DNA of 54,644 bases from Pseudomonadota bacterium (GCA_021851785.1 JAJZBV010000021.1:1-54644); one strand, 5' to 3'. Shown: positions 8,520-17,398, counted from the first letter of the stretch. The notes: generated by a model not told the origin, from the sequence alone. Translations and numbers: made by a program.

Positions 8520-9106
8520 AGGCTCTCCTTGGTGGACGGCACCGCCTCGCCGAGCCGGGGATCACGGGTCAGCGCCATGCGCAGCGCCCGCGCCGTCGCC
8601 TTGAAACAGGCCTCGGCGAGGTGATGGGTATTGCTGCCGGCGCGGGCGGTGAGATGCAGCGTAATGCGCGCATTGCCGGCGAGCGCGCGGAAGAACTCCT
8701 CGAACAATTCGCTGTCCATCTCGCCGACCTTGGCGCGCGGGAAGGCGACGGCGAAGGCGAGATGGGCGCGGCCCGAGCAATCCAGCGCCGCCTCGACCAA
8801 GGCCTCGTCCATCGGCACCAGCGCCTGGCCGAAACGCGCGATGCCACGCTTCTCGCCCATCGCCGCGGCCAGCGCCAAGCCGAGCACGATCCCGACATCC
8901 TCGACGGTGTGATGGAAATCGACATGGAGATCGCCGCGCGCCTTGATGCTGAGATCGAACAGCGCGTGGCGGGCGAGCGCGGTCAGCATGTGGTCGAAAA
9001 ACCCGATGCCGGTCGCGATCTCCGCCCGCCCCGTGCCATCGAGGTCGAGGGTGAGGGCGATCTCGGTCTCCGCCGTCTGGCGGTTGAGCGTTGCGATCCG
9101 CGACAT
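8516..9106 (-). CDS. hisB: Imidazoleglycerol-phosphate dehydratase HisB
   Basis: Sixth step of histidine synthesis; a manganese enzyme. The 196-residue monofunctional form has both metal-binding histidine clusters: FFDHMLTALARHALF with HHTVEDVGIVLG in the first half, and the second-half HHLAEACFKA. It is the first gene of the leftward his operon. A TAGTGC -10-like element lies seven bases before the ATG, leaving little or no leader. Confidence 0.96.
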   Translation of the reverse strand: MSRIATLNRQTAETEIALTLDLDGTGRAEIATGIGFFDHMLTALARHALFDLSIKARGDLHVDFHHTVEDVGIVLGLALAAAMGEKRGIARFGQALVPMDEALVEAALDCSGRAHLAFAVAFPRAKVGEMDSELFEEFFRALAGNARITLHLTARAGSNTHHLAEACFKATARALRMALTRDPRLGEAVPSTKESL

Positions 9107-9142
9107 CGGCGCAGCACTAGCCCGAATGCGGGGGGAAATAAA

Positions 9143-9183
9143 GCGGGGAAGCGCGCCGCCGCCCGGGGGGCGCGCTTCCCGCG
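9143..9183 (-). terminator. Strong intrinsic terminator between the FAH-family gene and hisB
   Basis: GCGGGGAAGCGCGCC (9143-9157) pairs with GGCGCGCTTCCCGC (9169-9182), giving about 14 pairs with one bulge. In the leftward direction the hairpin is followed by TTTATTT. It should end the upstream gene's transcript and isolate the his operon. Confidence 0.75.
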
Positions 9184-9185
9184 TC

Positions 9186-10031
9186 TCAGGTGGCGATGAC
9201 GCGCTGATGCTGCTCGCCGAGCCCCTCGATGCCGAGCCGCATGGTCTGCCCCGGCTTGAGAAACACCGGTTCCGGCTTGATCCCCATGCCGACGCCGGGC
9301 GGGGTGCCGGTGGAGATGATATCGCCGGGGTGGAGGGTCATGAAGTGGCTGACATAGCTCACCAGCTTGGCGACACCGAAGATCATCGTCGCGGTGCTGC
9401 CGTTCTGCATCCGCTTGCCATCGACCTCGAGCCAGAGCGGCAAAGCCTGCGGGTCGCGGACCTCGTCGCGGGTCACGAGCCAGGGGCCGACCGGGCCGAA
9501 AGTGTCGCAGCCCTTGCCCTTGTCCCAGGTGCCGCCGCGCTCGATCTGGTATTCGCGCTCGCTGACATCGTTGACGATGGTATAGCCGGCGACATGCTCG
9601 AAGGCCGCGCTTTCGGGGACGTACGAGGCGGATTTCCCGATGACGATGCCGAGTTCGACCTCCCAATCGGTCTTTTTCGACCCGCGCGGGATTTTGACGT
9701 CGTCATTCGGCCCCTGGAAGGCGCCGAGCGATTTCAGGAAGACGATCGGCTCCTTCGGGATCGGCGAGCCGGTTTCGGCGGCGTGGTCGGCATAATTGAG
9801 GCCGATGCAGATGAAATTCAGCGGCCGCGCGACCGGCGGGCCAACCCGCGGATGGCCGGCAACGAGCGGCAGAGCCTTCCAGTCGAGCGCCCGCAATTTG
9901 GCCAGCCCGGCATCGAGCAGAACATCGCCGGCGATATCGGGAACGACGCCCGAAAGATCGCGAATTTTCCCCTCGGGGTCGAGCATCGCGGGTTTTTCAG
10001 CCCCCATCGGGCCGACACGCAGCAGTTTCAT
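9186..10031 (-). CDS. Fumarylacetoacetate hydrolase-family protein
   Basis: Probable metal-dependent C-C hydrolase, decarboxylase or hydratase acting on a beta- or gamma-keto acid. The FAH fold is shown by FICIGLNYADHAAETG, the metal-site EVELGIVIGK stretch, and the C-terminal GDIISTGTPPGVG loop. The 281-residue form starts at ATG 10031 behind GAGGAAA; the frame upstream is not part of it. The exact substrate is unknown (acylpyruvate hydrolase or oxaloacetate decarboxylase-type members look alike). Upstream lies a full copy of the intergenic repeat family. Confidence 0.88.
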   Translation of the reverse strand: MKLLRVGPMGAEKPAMLDPEGKIRDLSGVVPDIAGDVLLDAGLAKLRALDWKALPLVAGHPRVGPPVARPLNFICIGLNYADHAAETGSPIPKEPIVFLKSLGAFQGPNDDVKIPRGSKKTDWEVELGIVIGKSASYVPESAAFEHVAGYTIVNDVSEREYQIERGGTWDKGKGCDTFGPVGPWLVTRDEVRDPQALPLWLEVDGKRMQNGSTATMIFGVAKLVSYVSHFMTLHPGDIISTGTPPGVGMGIKPEPVFLKPGQTMRLGIEGLGEQHQRVIAT

Positions 10032-10109
10032 TGCGGTTTCCTCCTCATGCGAACACCAACAGCCACCGCCGGCTTTGCGCCAATCCGCGCGCGAAGGCAA
10101 TAGCGTGTG

Positions 10110-10250
10110 AGAAAAAGTTTAGCAAATTTCTTCTTTTTCTGAAGAAAAAGAAGCAAAAAGACTTTCTTCCCGTTTTCTCGGAGCGGGCAGTGCCGCAGGC
10201 ACTGCTCAACGAGGGGAAAATTTTTTCAAAAAAGAACGAATACTGTCTTT
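10110..10250. repeat. Modular palindromic intergenic repeat, copy A (full length)
   Basis: The fullest copy of a five-copy family. Module 1 is a perfect 11-bp hairpin, CTTCTTTTTCT/AGAAAAAGAAG, followed by CAAAAAGACTTT. Module 2 is the GC palindrome GCAGTGCC-GCA-GGCACTGC. Module 3 is TTTTTTCAAAAAAGAACGA. The element fills the gap between the TPR gene and the FAH-family gene and is sharply AT-richer than its surroundings. Confidence 0.75.
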
Positions 10251-10258
10251 TCCTCCGT

Positions 10259-11089
10259 TTACGGCTTTTCCGGCCCGGCATCGAGCAGCGCCAGATTCTG
10301 CTCGGCGAGATCGCTGGTCGGGGTATCCGGGGCGAGCGCCATCGCCCGCTCCCAATCCGCCCGCGCGCCGCTCAAATCGCCGAAGCGCTGGCGCTGGATG
10401 CCGCGTTCCAGCAGGGCATCGGCATTGTCGGGATCGAGCGCCAGCGCTTCCTCCACATTCTCCGCCGCGCGCTCGAGCCGGTCGAGTTCCCGCCACGCCG
10501 CGGCGCGATAGACCAGGGCGTCCGGGCGCCGCGGATCGAGCGCCAGGGCACGATCGAGATCGGTGATGGCGTCAGCGTAATGCTCCGCCGTCGCGGCGGC
10601 GACGGAGCGGTCGATCAACAGATCGGGATCGTCGGGGGAAAGCATCAGCGCGAGCGTCGCGGCGCCATAAGCGTGGCCGGCATCGCCGGCCATCAGCCAG
10701 GCTTGCACCGCCTGGCCGAGGATCATCGCCCGCGCCGCCGCCGGCGCGGCGCTCTCGGTGCCGAGTTTTTCCAGGATTTCGGCGCCGCTCTCGGCATTGC
10801 CGAGGGCGATTTCGGCGAGGCCATAGCAATGCGTCGCGCCATCGCCGCCGCCGGTCGCCTCCCAGGCCTCGGCGAAGCCATGCGCGCCGAGCGGATCCTT
10901 GGCCAGCATGGCGAGGCAATCCTCGTAATCCTTGCCGGTCGCGAGGCGCGGCGGCACCGGCGGCACCGGCAGGGCCTCGGCCGCCTCCGGCGCCACGCCC
11001 TCGCGCGCGCGAAAGCCGGCGATGCCGCCCGCGACGGCGATCAGCAACAGCGCCGCCCCACCCCCGAACATCAGCCATCGCCGGTCCAT
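10259..11089 (-). CDS. Membrane-anchored TPR-repeat protein
   Basis: A 276-residue protein with an N-terminal transmembrane or uncleaved signal helix (WLMFGGGAALLLIAVAGGIAGF) and a periplasm-facing C-terminal part. At least three tetratricopeptide repeats are visible: one from residue 165 on (YADAITDLDRALALDPRRPD), the next around ERAAENVEEALALDPDNADA, and the last reading GARADWERAMALAPD. These suggest a protein-protein scaffold; partner unknown. A TAGATT -10-like box lies just upstream of the ATG. Confidence 0.8.
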   Translation of the reverse strand: MDRRWLMFGGGAALLLIAVAGGIAGFRAREGVAPEAAEALPVPPVPPRLATGKDYEDCLAMLAKDPLGAHGFAEAWEATGGGDGATHCYGLAEIALGNAESGAEILEKLGTESAAPAAARAMILGQAVQAWLMAGDAGHAYGAATLALMLSPDDPDLLIDRSVAAATAEHYADAITDLDRALALDPRRPDALVYRAAAWRELDRLERAAENVEEALALDPDNADALLERGIQRQRFGDLSGARADWERAMALAPDTPTSDLAEQNLALLDAGPEKP

Positions 11090-11139
11090 GATGGCACCAA
11101 TCTAGCCTTGCGGCCGGGGCTCGGGCAAACACCTCCGGC

Positions 11140-12036
11140 ATGATGGGCAATGGCATGACGGGCGAGACTGTGTTGCTGATTTTCGGGCTCGGCTATTGCG
11201 GCCGGGCAGTGGCGCGGGCGGCGGCGGCAGCCGGGTTTCGCGTTTTGGGGACGACGCGGGCGGGTGGGGAGGGATCCCTTCCCTTCGCCGAAGCCGCGCC
11301 CGCGCTCGCCACGGCGACGCATCTCCTGATCACGGCGGCGCCGGATGAGGGCGGCGATCCGGTGCTCGCCCGCTACGGCGCCGAGATCGCCGCGGCGCCG
11401 CGTCTCCGCTGGATCGGCTATCTCTCCTCGACCGGGGTCTATGGCGATCACGCCGGCGCCTTCGTCGATGAGGCAACGCCGCCGCGCCCGGCCGCGCCGC
11501 GCGCGCGAAGGCGGGTCGCCGCCGAGCGCGCCTGGCAGGATTTCGCCGGGAGGAGCGCCGTCGATCTCTTTCGTCTCGCCGGCATTTATGGCCCCGGGCG
11601 CTCGGTGCTCGATGATCTCCGCGCCGGGCGGGCGCGGCGGATCATCAAGCCCGGTCAGGTATTCTCGCGCATCCATCGCGACGATATCGCGCGCGCCGTG
11701 CTCGCGGCGATGGCGAACGCCCCGGCGCGGGGCGCGCGGGTGTTCAATCTCGCCGACGACGAACCGGCGGCGAGCGCCGAGGTGATCGCGGAAGCCGCGC
11801 GCCTGCTGGGTCTTGCGCCGCCGCCGGAAATCCCCTTCGCCGCGGCGGCGCCGGGGATGAGCCCGATGGCGCGGAGTTTTTGGGCCGAGAATCGCCGGGT
11901 CAGGAATGACATCACGAAGGAAGCGCTCGGCCTCGCCTGGCGCTATCCGAGCTATCGCGAGGGCCTAGCCGCCATTCTCGCCGAGGAGACCTCCGAGAGT
12001 TTCGCCGAGCAAGGCGAGGTCGCTGGGCCGCGATAG
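11140..12036 (+). CDS. NAD(P)-dependent epimerase/dehydratase-like SDR
   Basis: An extended-SDR protein of about 298 residues, similar in layout to the YeeZ group. The glycine motif reads LLIFGLGYCGRAVA (GxGxxG). The usual active-site Ser and Tyr region is LSSTGVYGDHAG, then RLAGIYGPGRSVLDDLRAG and FSRIHRDDIARAV as in NAD-dependent epimerases. ATGs at 11140, 11143 and 11155 are all possible starts. Its last 72 bp overlap the convergent hydrolase gene. Confidence 0.8.
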   Translation: MMGNGMTGETVLLIFGLGYCGRAVARAAAAAGFRVLGTTRAGGEGSLPFAEAAPALATATHLLITAAPDEGGDPVLARYGAEIAAAPRLRWIGYLSSTGVYGDHAGAFVDEATPPRPAAPRARRRVAAERAWQDFAGRSAVDLFRLAGIYGPGRSVLDDLRAGRARRIIKPGQVFSRIHRDDIARAVLAAMANAPARGARVFNLADDEPAASAEVIAEAARLLGLAPPPEIPFAAAAPGMSPMARSFWAENRRVRNDITKEALGLAWRYPSYREGLAAILAEETSESFAEQGEVAGPR

Positions 12037-12723
12037 CCGGTGATCGCCGTCCTTGACCAGGGTGACGACGACATCGCCGCCGGTGATCTGCTCGGCGAGA
12101 CGGAGCGACACCTCCCACGGCACGTCGGCATCGGCCTGGCCATGGAGGAGGCGGACCGGGCAGGTGAGCGGAATCGGCTGCTCCAGCAGGAGATGGCGGC
12201 GGCCGTCCTCGATCAGCGCCCGGGTGATCGGCGTGGGCGCGCCATAGGGGCTCGGCGCCATGATCCTGCCCTCGCGCATCAGGGTCTCGCGCGCGGTGAA
12301 CGGCATCGCCGACCACATCAGGATCTCGGTGAAATCGGGCGCGGCGGCGATGCCGATCAGCCCGGCGAGCCGCGGCGCGCGGGCGAGCGCGACCAAGAGC
12401 GCGAGCCAGCCGCCCATCGAGGAGCCGACCAGCACCAGCGGGCCATCGGTCAGCGCGTCGATGACAGCGAGCGCATCGTCGCGCCAGCCGCCGATCGTCC
12501 CGTCCTCGAAGCGGCCGCCGCTCGCGCCATGGCCGGAATAGTCGAAGCGCAGCACCGCCTGCCCGCGCGCGGCGCAGATCTGGGCGACACGGCGCGCCTT
12601 CTCGCCCTCCATGTCGCTCGCGAAACCGGGGAGAAACACCAAAGTCGGCGCCCTTCCCGCCGCGCGCGCATAGGCGAGCGGCGGCAATCCCACCCGTTGC
12701 AAGCGGCCGCGTTCTTCGTTCAT
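11965..12723 (-). CDS. Alpha/beta hydrolase
   Basis: A 252-residue serine hydrolase. The nucleophile elbow is GSSMGG, the oxyanion region is LVFLPGFASDM, an acid lies in LHGQADADVPWE, and the catalytic His is in KDGDHRLSRP. The RFDYSGHGASGG segment is typical of small carboxylesterase or thioesterase-like members; substrate unknown. The start is ATG 12723 behind GGGAG; the frame continues upstream through tRNA-Pro and is not coding there. It overlaps the convergent SDR gene by 72 bp. Confidence 0.85.
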   Translation of the reverse strand: MNEERGRLQRVGLPPLAYARAAGRAPTLVFLPGFASDMEGEKARRVAQICAARGQAVLRFDYSGHGASGGRFEDGTIGGWRDDALAVIDALTDGPLVLVGSSMGGWLALLVALARAPRLAGLIGIAAAPDFTEILMWSAMPFTARETLMREGRIMAPSPYGAPTPITRALIEDGRRHLLLEQPIPLTCPVRLLHGQADADVPWEVSLRLAEQITGGDVVVTLVKDGDHRLSRPSDLALLGETLGGLLGENGG

Positions 12724-12827
12724 GGGTTTTTTCTCCCTATCGGACCGGGCGCGCCAGCCTAGCACCAATCGCGCGGTTTCGCCGATCCCCTTGCGCGGCG
12801 CCCCGCCGGCCCATAGGTTCCGGCCGG

Positions 12828-12905
12828 CGGGGCGTGGCGCAGTCTGGTTAGCGCGCGTGTTTTGGGTACACGAGGCCGCCGGTTCGAATCCGGCCGCCCC
12901 GACCA
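12828..12905 (+). tRNA. tRNA-Pro(TGG)
   Basis: A 78-nt cloverleaf. The acceptor stem is CGGGGCG/CGCCCCG, the D arm is TGGCGCAGTCTGGTTAGCG, the anticodon loop is TTTGGGT (anticodon TGG), the T arm is GCCGGTTCGAATCCGGC, and CCA is encoded. It is followed 49 bp later by the NDUFS4-like gene. Confidence 0.97.
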
Positions 12906-12954
12906 GCGCGGGGCCGCCGCGCGCGAGGCGATATGCCGACGAGGAGAGAGAGCG

Positions 12955-13266
12955 ATGACGCGCCGGGCACGGATCTATCAGCCGCCGAAAACCGCCATGC
13001 AGTCTGGCCAGGCCAGCACCCATGACTGGGTGCTGGAGTTCGAGCCGGCCGAACCGCCCCATCACGATCCGCTGATGGGCTGGATCAGCAGCGCCGACAC
13101 CGAAACCCAACTCCGCCTCCGCTTCCCGACGCGCGAGGCGGCGATGGCCTATGCCGGACGGCACGCCCTCGCCTACGATCTCGAACTCCCCGCCCGCCCG
13201 CGCTTTCGCCCCAAGGTCTATGCCGAGAATTTTCAATACCGCCGGCGCGAAAACTGGACCCATTAG
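12955..13266 (+). CDS. NDUFS4-like complex I subunit (ETC complex I conserved region)
   Basis: A 103-residue accessory subunit of respiratory NADH:quinone oxidoreductase, the alphaproteobacterial counterpart of mitochondrial NDUFS4. Recognised by ARIYQPPKTAMQSG near the N-terminus, WVLEFEP, and PLMGWISSADTETQLRLRF, ending AENFQYRRRENWTH. The start ATG 12955 is set by GAGGAGAGAG. It lies between two tRNA genes on the same strand, away from any nuo cluster. Confidence 0.93.
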   Translation: MTRRARIYQPPKTAMQSGQASTHDWVLEFEPAEPPHHDPLMGWISSADTETQLRLRFPTREAAMAYAGRHALAYDLELPARPRFRPKVYAENFQYRRRENWTH

Positions 13267-13274
13267 ACCAAGCG

Positions 13275-13351
13275 GCGCCCTTAGCTCAGTCGGATAGAGC
13301 AACAGCCTTCTAAGCTGTGGGTCACTGGTTCGAATCCAGTAGGGCGCGCCA
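13275..13351 (+). tRNA. tRNA-Arg(TCT)
   Basis: A 77-nt cloverleaf. The acceptor stem is GCGCCCT/AGGGCGC, the D arm is AGCTCAGTCGGATAGAGC, the anticodon loop is CTTCTAA (anticodon TCT), the T arm is CTGGTTCGAATCCAG, and CCA is encoded. It begins eight bases after the preceding stop codon. Confidence 0.97.
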
Positions 13352-13423
13352 GTTCAGCCGCAGAACTCCGCCATTTTTGACCGCCTCGCAGTCGACGCTG
13401 AAAATACCCGCTGGAAAACAATG

Positions 13424-13470
13424 TAAAAAGTTTTTTGGTTCTTTTTTTCAAAAAAAACAATTCTTCCTAA
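13424..13470. repeat. Modular palindromic intergenic repeat, copy B (module 3)
   Basis: Carries the module AAAAAGTTTTTTGGTTC followed by a T-run, a C, an A-run and CAATTCTT. It matches copy D closely and lies between tRNA-Arg and the convergent decarboxylase gene, where its T/A palindrome could terminate transcription both ways. Confidence 0.65.
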
Positions 13471-14120
13471 ATGTCGATGAGTTCCTTGATTTGCGCCGAG
13501 GTCAGCTTGCGCGTCTTTGCTCCGCGCAGCAGGAGGGCGAGTTTGGCGGCTTCCTCCAGTTCCTCGGCGGCGTAAACGGCGTCGCTGAGGCTGGCGGCCG
13601 AGACCACCGGGCCGTGATTGGCGAGCAGGACGGCGCGGGCGGTTTGTGCTTGCGCGAAAATCGCCGGCTCCATCGCCGGGTCGCCGGGGCGGAAATAGGG
13701 GATGAGCGGGAGGCGCGCCCCGATCCGCATGACGAAATAGGGGGTGAGCGGCGGGATCGGGTTTTCGGGGTCGGCGTCGGCGAGGCAGGCGATGGCGGTC
13801 GCCATGGGGGAATGGAGATGCACGACCGCCCGCGCGTCGGGCCGCGCCCGGTAGAAGGCGCGGTGCATGAACACTTCCTTCGACGGCTTATCGCCGGCAC
13901 GGGGGCGGAAATCGGCGTCGAGCCGCGCGAGCCGCAATGGGTCGAGGCTGCCGAGAGAAGAATTGGTCGGCGTGATCAGATAGCCATCCTCGAGGCGGAC
14001 GCTGATATTGCCGGCGCTGCCGACCGAAAATCCGCGCGCGAACAGGCCCGCGGCCAGCTCGACCAGCAGCGCCCGGGTTGCGTCCTCGCCGGCAGCGGCG
14101 CTCCCGGCAGCGTCGCTCAT
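13467..14120 (-). CDS. Class II aldolase/adducin-family decarboxylase (OtnC-like)
   Basis: Likely 3-oxo-tetronate 4-phosphate decarboxylase or another zinc-dependent class II aldolase relative; 217 residues. Family features are GFSVGSAGNISVRLEDG at the N-terminus, a central metal-site HLHSPMATAIACL, and ANHGPVVSAASLSDAVYAAEELEEAAKL. The start ATG 14120 overlaps the stop of the efflux gene by 4 bp. No OtnK or OtnI-type partners are nearby, so the physiological substrate is uncertain. Confidence 0.82.
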   Translation of the reverse strand: MSDAAGSAAAGEDATRALLVELAAGLFARGFSVGSAGNISVRLEDGYLITPTNSSLGSLDPLRLARLDADFRPRAGDKPSKEVFMHRAFYRARPDARAVVHLHSPMATAIACLADADPENPIPPLTPYFVMRIGARLPLIPYFRPGDPAMEPAIFAQAQTARAVLLANHGPVVSAASLSDAVYAAEELEEAAKLALLLRGAKTRKLTSAQIKELIDI

Positions 14121-15790
14121 TGGCTCGAAGCGGGCGGCGCCGGCGTGGCAGGCGGCGCGCCAGGCGACGCGCCAGGCGACGCGGCAGGCGGCGCGGCATT
14201 GGGTGCCGGCTGATAGTAATTCGCCGGGGTGGGGCCGACCTGCTTCGGGCTCGCGGTCCCCGGCTTCAGCGGGTCGAGCATGATCGTCTGTTCGGCGCCG
14301 GGCAAATCCGCCATGCTCCAGCCGCCGCCGAGCGCGCGCACGAGATCGACATTGGCCTGCAACCGGCGCGTCTGCACCTGGATCGCCGAGGTCTGGGTAT
14401 CGAGCCACTGGATGTCGTTGACCACGACGTCGAGGTAATTGACCCCGCCTTCCTGGAACAGCGAGGTTGAGAGCTGGAGCGAGCGCGCCGAATCGGTGAC
14501 CGCTTCGCTGACCTGCTGGAATTCGGTGCCGAGATTATTGAGCAGCGAAAGATCGTCCTCCACCTCCTGGAAGGCGCCCAGCACCGTCGCGCGGTAATTG
14601 GCCACCGCCTCGCGGAGGCGGGCATAGGCCTGCGCCTCGGCGGCGCGGCGATAGCCGCCCTCGAACAGCGGCATGAGGAATTGCGGCCCGACCGCCCAGT
14701 AGCTGAGCGGGCTCGCGATCAGCGACTGGCCATAGCCGCCCGCCAGGCCGCCGCCGACCAGGCCGAGATTGAGGACCGGGAAGAAGGCCGCCTTGGTGAC
14801 GCCGATTTCCTCGTTCGCCGCCGCCACCTGCCGCTCCGCCGCGGCGACATCGGGGCGCCGCTGCAACAGGTCGGAGGCAAGGCCGGTCGGGATATTGGGC
14901 AGCGCGATCGCCGTCACCGCCGGCGGGATCGAGAATGCCGATGCCGGCTGTCCGACCAGCGAGGCGATGGCATGCTCGACCAAGGCGCGCGAGGCGCGGA
15001 CGTCCGATTCCTGGGCCTGGGCCTGCTCCAGCACCGTCTTGGCCTCGGCGATCTCGAGGCCGGAGGCGATCTGGCCCTGATAGCGGTTGACGGTGATCTG
15101 GACGCCGTCCCGATAATCCTTCACCGCCCGCGCGATGATGTCGATTTCGGCGTCGAGCCCGCGCAGCAGCATGTAATCGCTGGCGAGCTGCGCTTGCAGG
15201 CTGAGCTGGGCGTTGACCAACAGGGCCGCCGCCGCCTGGGACTGGTATTCGGCGTTCTTGACCATGTCGTGGAGCTGGTTCCAGAGATCGATCTCGTAAC
15301 CGACGCTGCCACCGACGGCGTTATACTCGTACTGGTTGAACATGCCCATGTTGCGGCCGGGCGAAGGCTGGATGGCGTATTGACTGGGCGCGTTGAACCC
15401 TCGGACCGACGCGCCATGAGGCCGGTTGCCGACGCCGTTATAGCCATATTGCGAGGCCGCGCCACCGGTGCCAACCGAGGGGAACAGCGTCGAATTGATC
15501 TGGGAGACGAAGGCGCGCGAGGAATCGTAATGGGCGACGGCGGCGGCGATATCGGGGTTGGCCGCGTTGAGCTGCGCCTCCAACTTGTCGAGCAGCGCTT
15601 CGTGGTAGATCGACCACCACGGCCCGCGCGGCAGGCTGTCCTCGGGGTCGCCCTTCTGCCACTCCCCGGTCTCCTTGTAGGAGGCCGGGACGGCGACGAT
15701 CGGGGCGTGGTATTTCGGCGCGAAATCGGCACAGCCGGCGAGAAGCGCGGCCAGGGAGGCCGCCGCGAGCCAGCCCGGATGGCGTCTCAC
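14117..15790 (-). CDS. NodT-family outer-membrane efflux lipoprotein
   Basis: TolC-like outer-membrane channel of a tripartite efflux system; 557 residues. The signal peptide ends in a lipobox LLAGC with Cys20 for lipidation. Two OEP repeats follow, including ERQVAAANEEIGVTKAAFFP and a second copy region ending in the VNYLDVVVNDIQWLDTQ segment. The C-terminus is a Pro/Ala/Gly tail made by four 12-bp tandem copies (14149-14196). It overlaps the adaptor gene by 4 bp. No inner-membrane RND or MFS pump is adjacent. Confidence 0.92.
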   Translation of the reverse strand: MRRHPGWLAAASLAALLAGCADFAPKYHAPIVAVPASYKETGEWQKGDPEDSLPRGPWWSIYHEALLDKLEAQLNAANPDIAAAVAHYDSSRAFVSQINSTLFPSVGTGGAASQYGYNGVGNRPHGASVRGFNAPSQYAIQPSPGRNMGMFNQYEYNAVGGSVGYEIDLWNQLHDMVKNAEYQSQAAAALLVNAQLSLQAQLASDYMLLRGLDAEIDIIARAVKDYRDGVQITVNRYQGQIASGLEIAEAKTVLEQAQAQESDVRASRALVEHAIASLVGQPASAFSIPPAVTAIALPNIPTGLASDLLQRRPDVAAAERQVAAANEEIGVTKAAFFPVLNLGLVGGGLAGGYGQSLIASPLSYWAVGPQFLMPLFEGGYRRAAEAQAYARLREAVANYRATVLGAFQEVEDDLSLLNNLGTEFQQVSEAVTDSARSLQLSTSLFQEGGVNYLDVVVNDIQWLDTQTSAIQVQTRRLQANVDLVRALGGGWSMADLPGAEQTIMLDPLKPGTASPKQVGPTPANYYQPAPNAAPPAASPGASPGAPPATPAPPASSQ

Positions 15791-16992
15791 TTGCCGGCCT
15801 CGGAGAGCTGCTCCGTGCCCTTGCCGTGCGGTCCTTTGGCGCCCTCTCCGGCGACATTGACGAGATCGCCGGGCGAGAGCGAATCCGGCGGGGAATTGAT
15901 CACCCGGTCATTGGCGGCGAGCCCGGAGATCACCTCGACATCGGCGCCCATGTCGAGCCCGATGGTCACGTCATGCATCTTGACGTGACGGGTCGCGTCG
16001 ACCACCGCGACCTGCAGCCCGTGCTCCTGGAACATCAGCGCGCTCACCGGCACGCGCACCGTCGAGGGGTTGGGCGCCAGCTTGAAATGGACATTGGCGT
16101 AGGTGCCGGGCTGGAGCTTGCCGTCCGGATTATCCGCCCAGAGTTCGACCAGCAGGGTGCGGGAATCCGGGCTCACCGCGTTGGCGGTGGTATTGAGCTT
16201 CGCCGGGAACACCTGGTTCGGGTATTCCGGCAGGTAGAGATCGGCCTCCATCCCGGCCTTGATCCGCGCGACATAGATCTGCGGGATGCGGACATAGACG
16301 CGCATCTTGTGGATGTCGGCGACGGTGAACAGCTCCGGCCCGGTGCCGCCGCCGGCATTGACCAGGGCGCCGATATCGGTGCGCCGCGCCGTCACCACGC
16401 CATCGAAGGGGGCGACGATGCGCTTGAAGGTTTCGAGCGCATCGAGCCGGCTGACATTGGCCTGCGCCGCCGCCACCACCGCGTGCTTGGCCTCGTCGTC
16501 ATAGACCTTGACGTCGGTGTCTTCATGCGAGACCGAATCGGAAGAGAGCAGCCGCTTCCAGCGCTGGGCGGTGACGTCGGCGAGCTTCTGGTCGGCGACG
16601 GCGCGGGCGTAGGCGGCCTTGGCCTCGGCGTATTGCTGATCGAGATCGGGGGTGTCGATCTCGGCGAGGAGATCATTGGTTTTGACCCGCGCGCCGATAT
16701 CGCGGTACCACATCTTCACGTAGCCGTTGACGCGGGCATAGATCGGCGCCTCGTACCAGGATTCGACATCGCCCGGCAGCACCAGCTCGTCGGCATGCTG
16801 ATTGGGCACCGGCTTGATCACCGCAACCGTCGGAACGGCCGCCGTGTCGGTTTGCTTGACCAGTTCGGCCTCGGCCTTCTTGCGGTCCATGATGCCCGAG
16901 ACGCCCAGACCCACGGCGACGGCAAGCACGATCAGACCGAAAATCAGCGGGCCGCGGCTCTTGCGGGGGGACGGGTTTTCGCTGCGATCCAT
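15787..16992 (-). CDS. RND-type periplasmic adaptor (membrane fusion protein)
   Basis: Links an inner-membrane pump to the outer-membrane channel. About 401 residues: N-terminal membrane anchor (GPLIFGLIVLAVAVGLGVSG), a lipoyl half-motif around VLPGDVESWYEAPIYARVNGYV, a coiled-coil hairpin, then GVVTARRTDIGALVNAGGG and the beta-barrel domain. The start ATG 16992 has GGAGAAG five bases upstream; an ATG five codons earlier is less well placed. It forms an operon with the NodT gene and the decarboxylase. The pump gene is missing here. Confidence 0.9.
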   Translation of the reverse strand: MDRSENPSPRKSRGPLIFGLIVLAVAVGLGVSGIMDRKKAEAELVKQTDTAAVPTVAVIKPVPNQHADELVLPGDVESWYEAPIYARVNGYVKMWYRDIGARVKTNDLLAEIDTPDLDQQYAEAKAAYARAVADQKLADVTAQRWKRLLSSDSVSHEDTDVKVYDDEAKHAVVAAAQANVSRLDALETFKRIVAPFDGVVTARRTDIGALVNAGGGTGPELFTVADIHKMRVYVRIPQIYVARIKAGMEADLYLPEYPNQVFPAKLNTTANAVSPDSRTLLVELWADNPDGKLQPGTYANVHFKLAPNPSTVRVPVSALMFQEHGLQVAVVDATRHVKMHDVTIGLDMGADVEVISGLAANDRVINSPPDSLSPGDLVNVAGEGAKGPHGKGTEQLSEAGK

Positions 16993-17398
16993 GTCTTCTC
17001 CAAGCACTCACGCGTTGCACGCCCAGGGGGGAAGAATCTCGGGCAGAACCTCGGGCAGAGCCGCGCCGGCAACGCAGAATAGCACCCGCCGCGCAAGCCC
17101 GCGGCAAAAAACCACGCAGCACCAAACCACGCAGCATCCTACGGCCGCCAAAGCCCGTCCCAAGGCTGGCTGTCTCTATCGCCTGCCCTCCGGACGCTCA
17201 AGGACTAAACTCTAATGTTTGTTTTATTGCGCCAGTTTGTCGCGATGTGTTGATCTCGGCGGGCCTGGCGCGCGCCTGCCGGCCGCCCTGGCCGCGGCGG
17301 GCGGAAGCCGCTAACCTGCCTCCCGTTCGCGCCCGCGGCCAGGCAAAAACCGAGGCCACACCAAGCCCAGGCCGCGAGACCAGACGATCGGAGCCCCC
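16993..17398. other. Divergent intergenic region, about 400 bp
   Basis: No gene seen. It holds two short tandem duplications: 12 bp at 17036-17059 around CTCGGGCAGA, and 15 bp at 17109-17138 around CCACGCAGCA. The single AT-rich island (17203-17240, containing CTAAACTCTAATGTTTGTTTTATT-like sequence) is the likeliest promoter and operator zone for the leftward efflux operon and the rightward CoA-transferase gene. I could not define a convincing operator. Confidence 0.4.
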
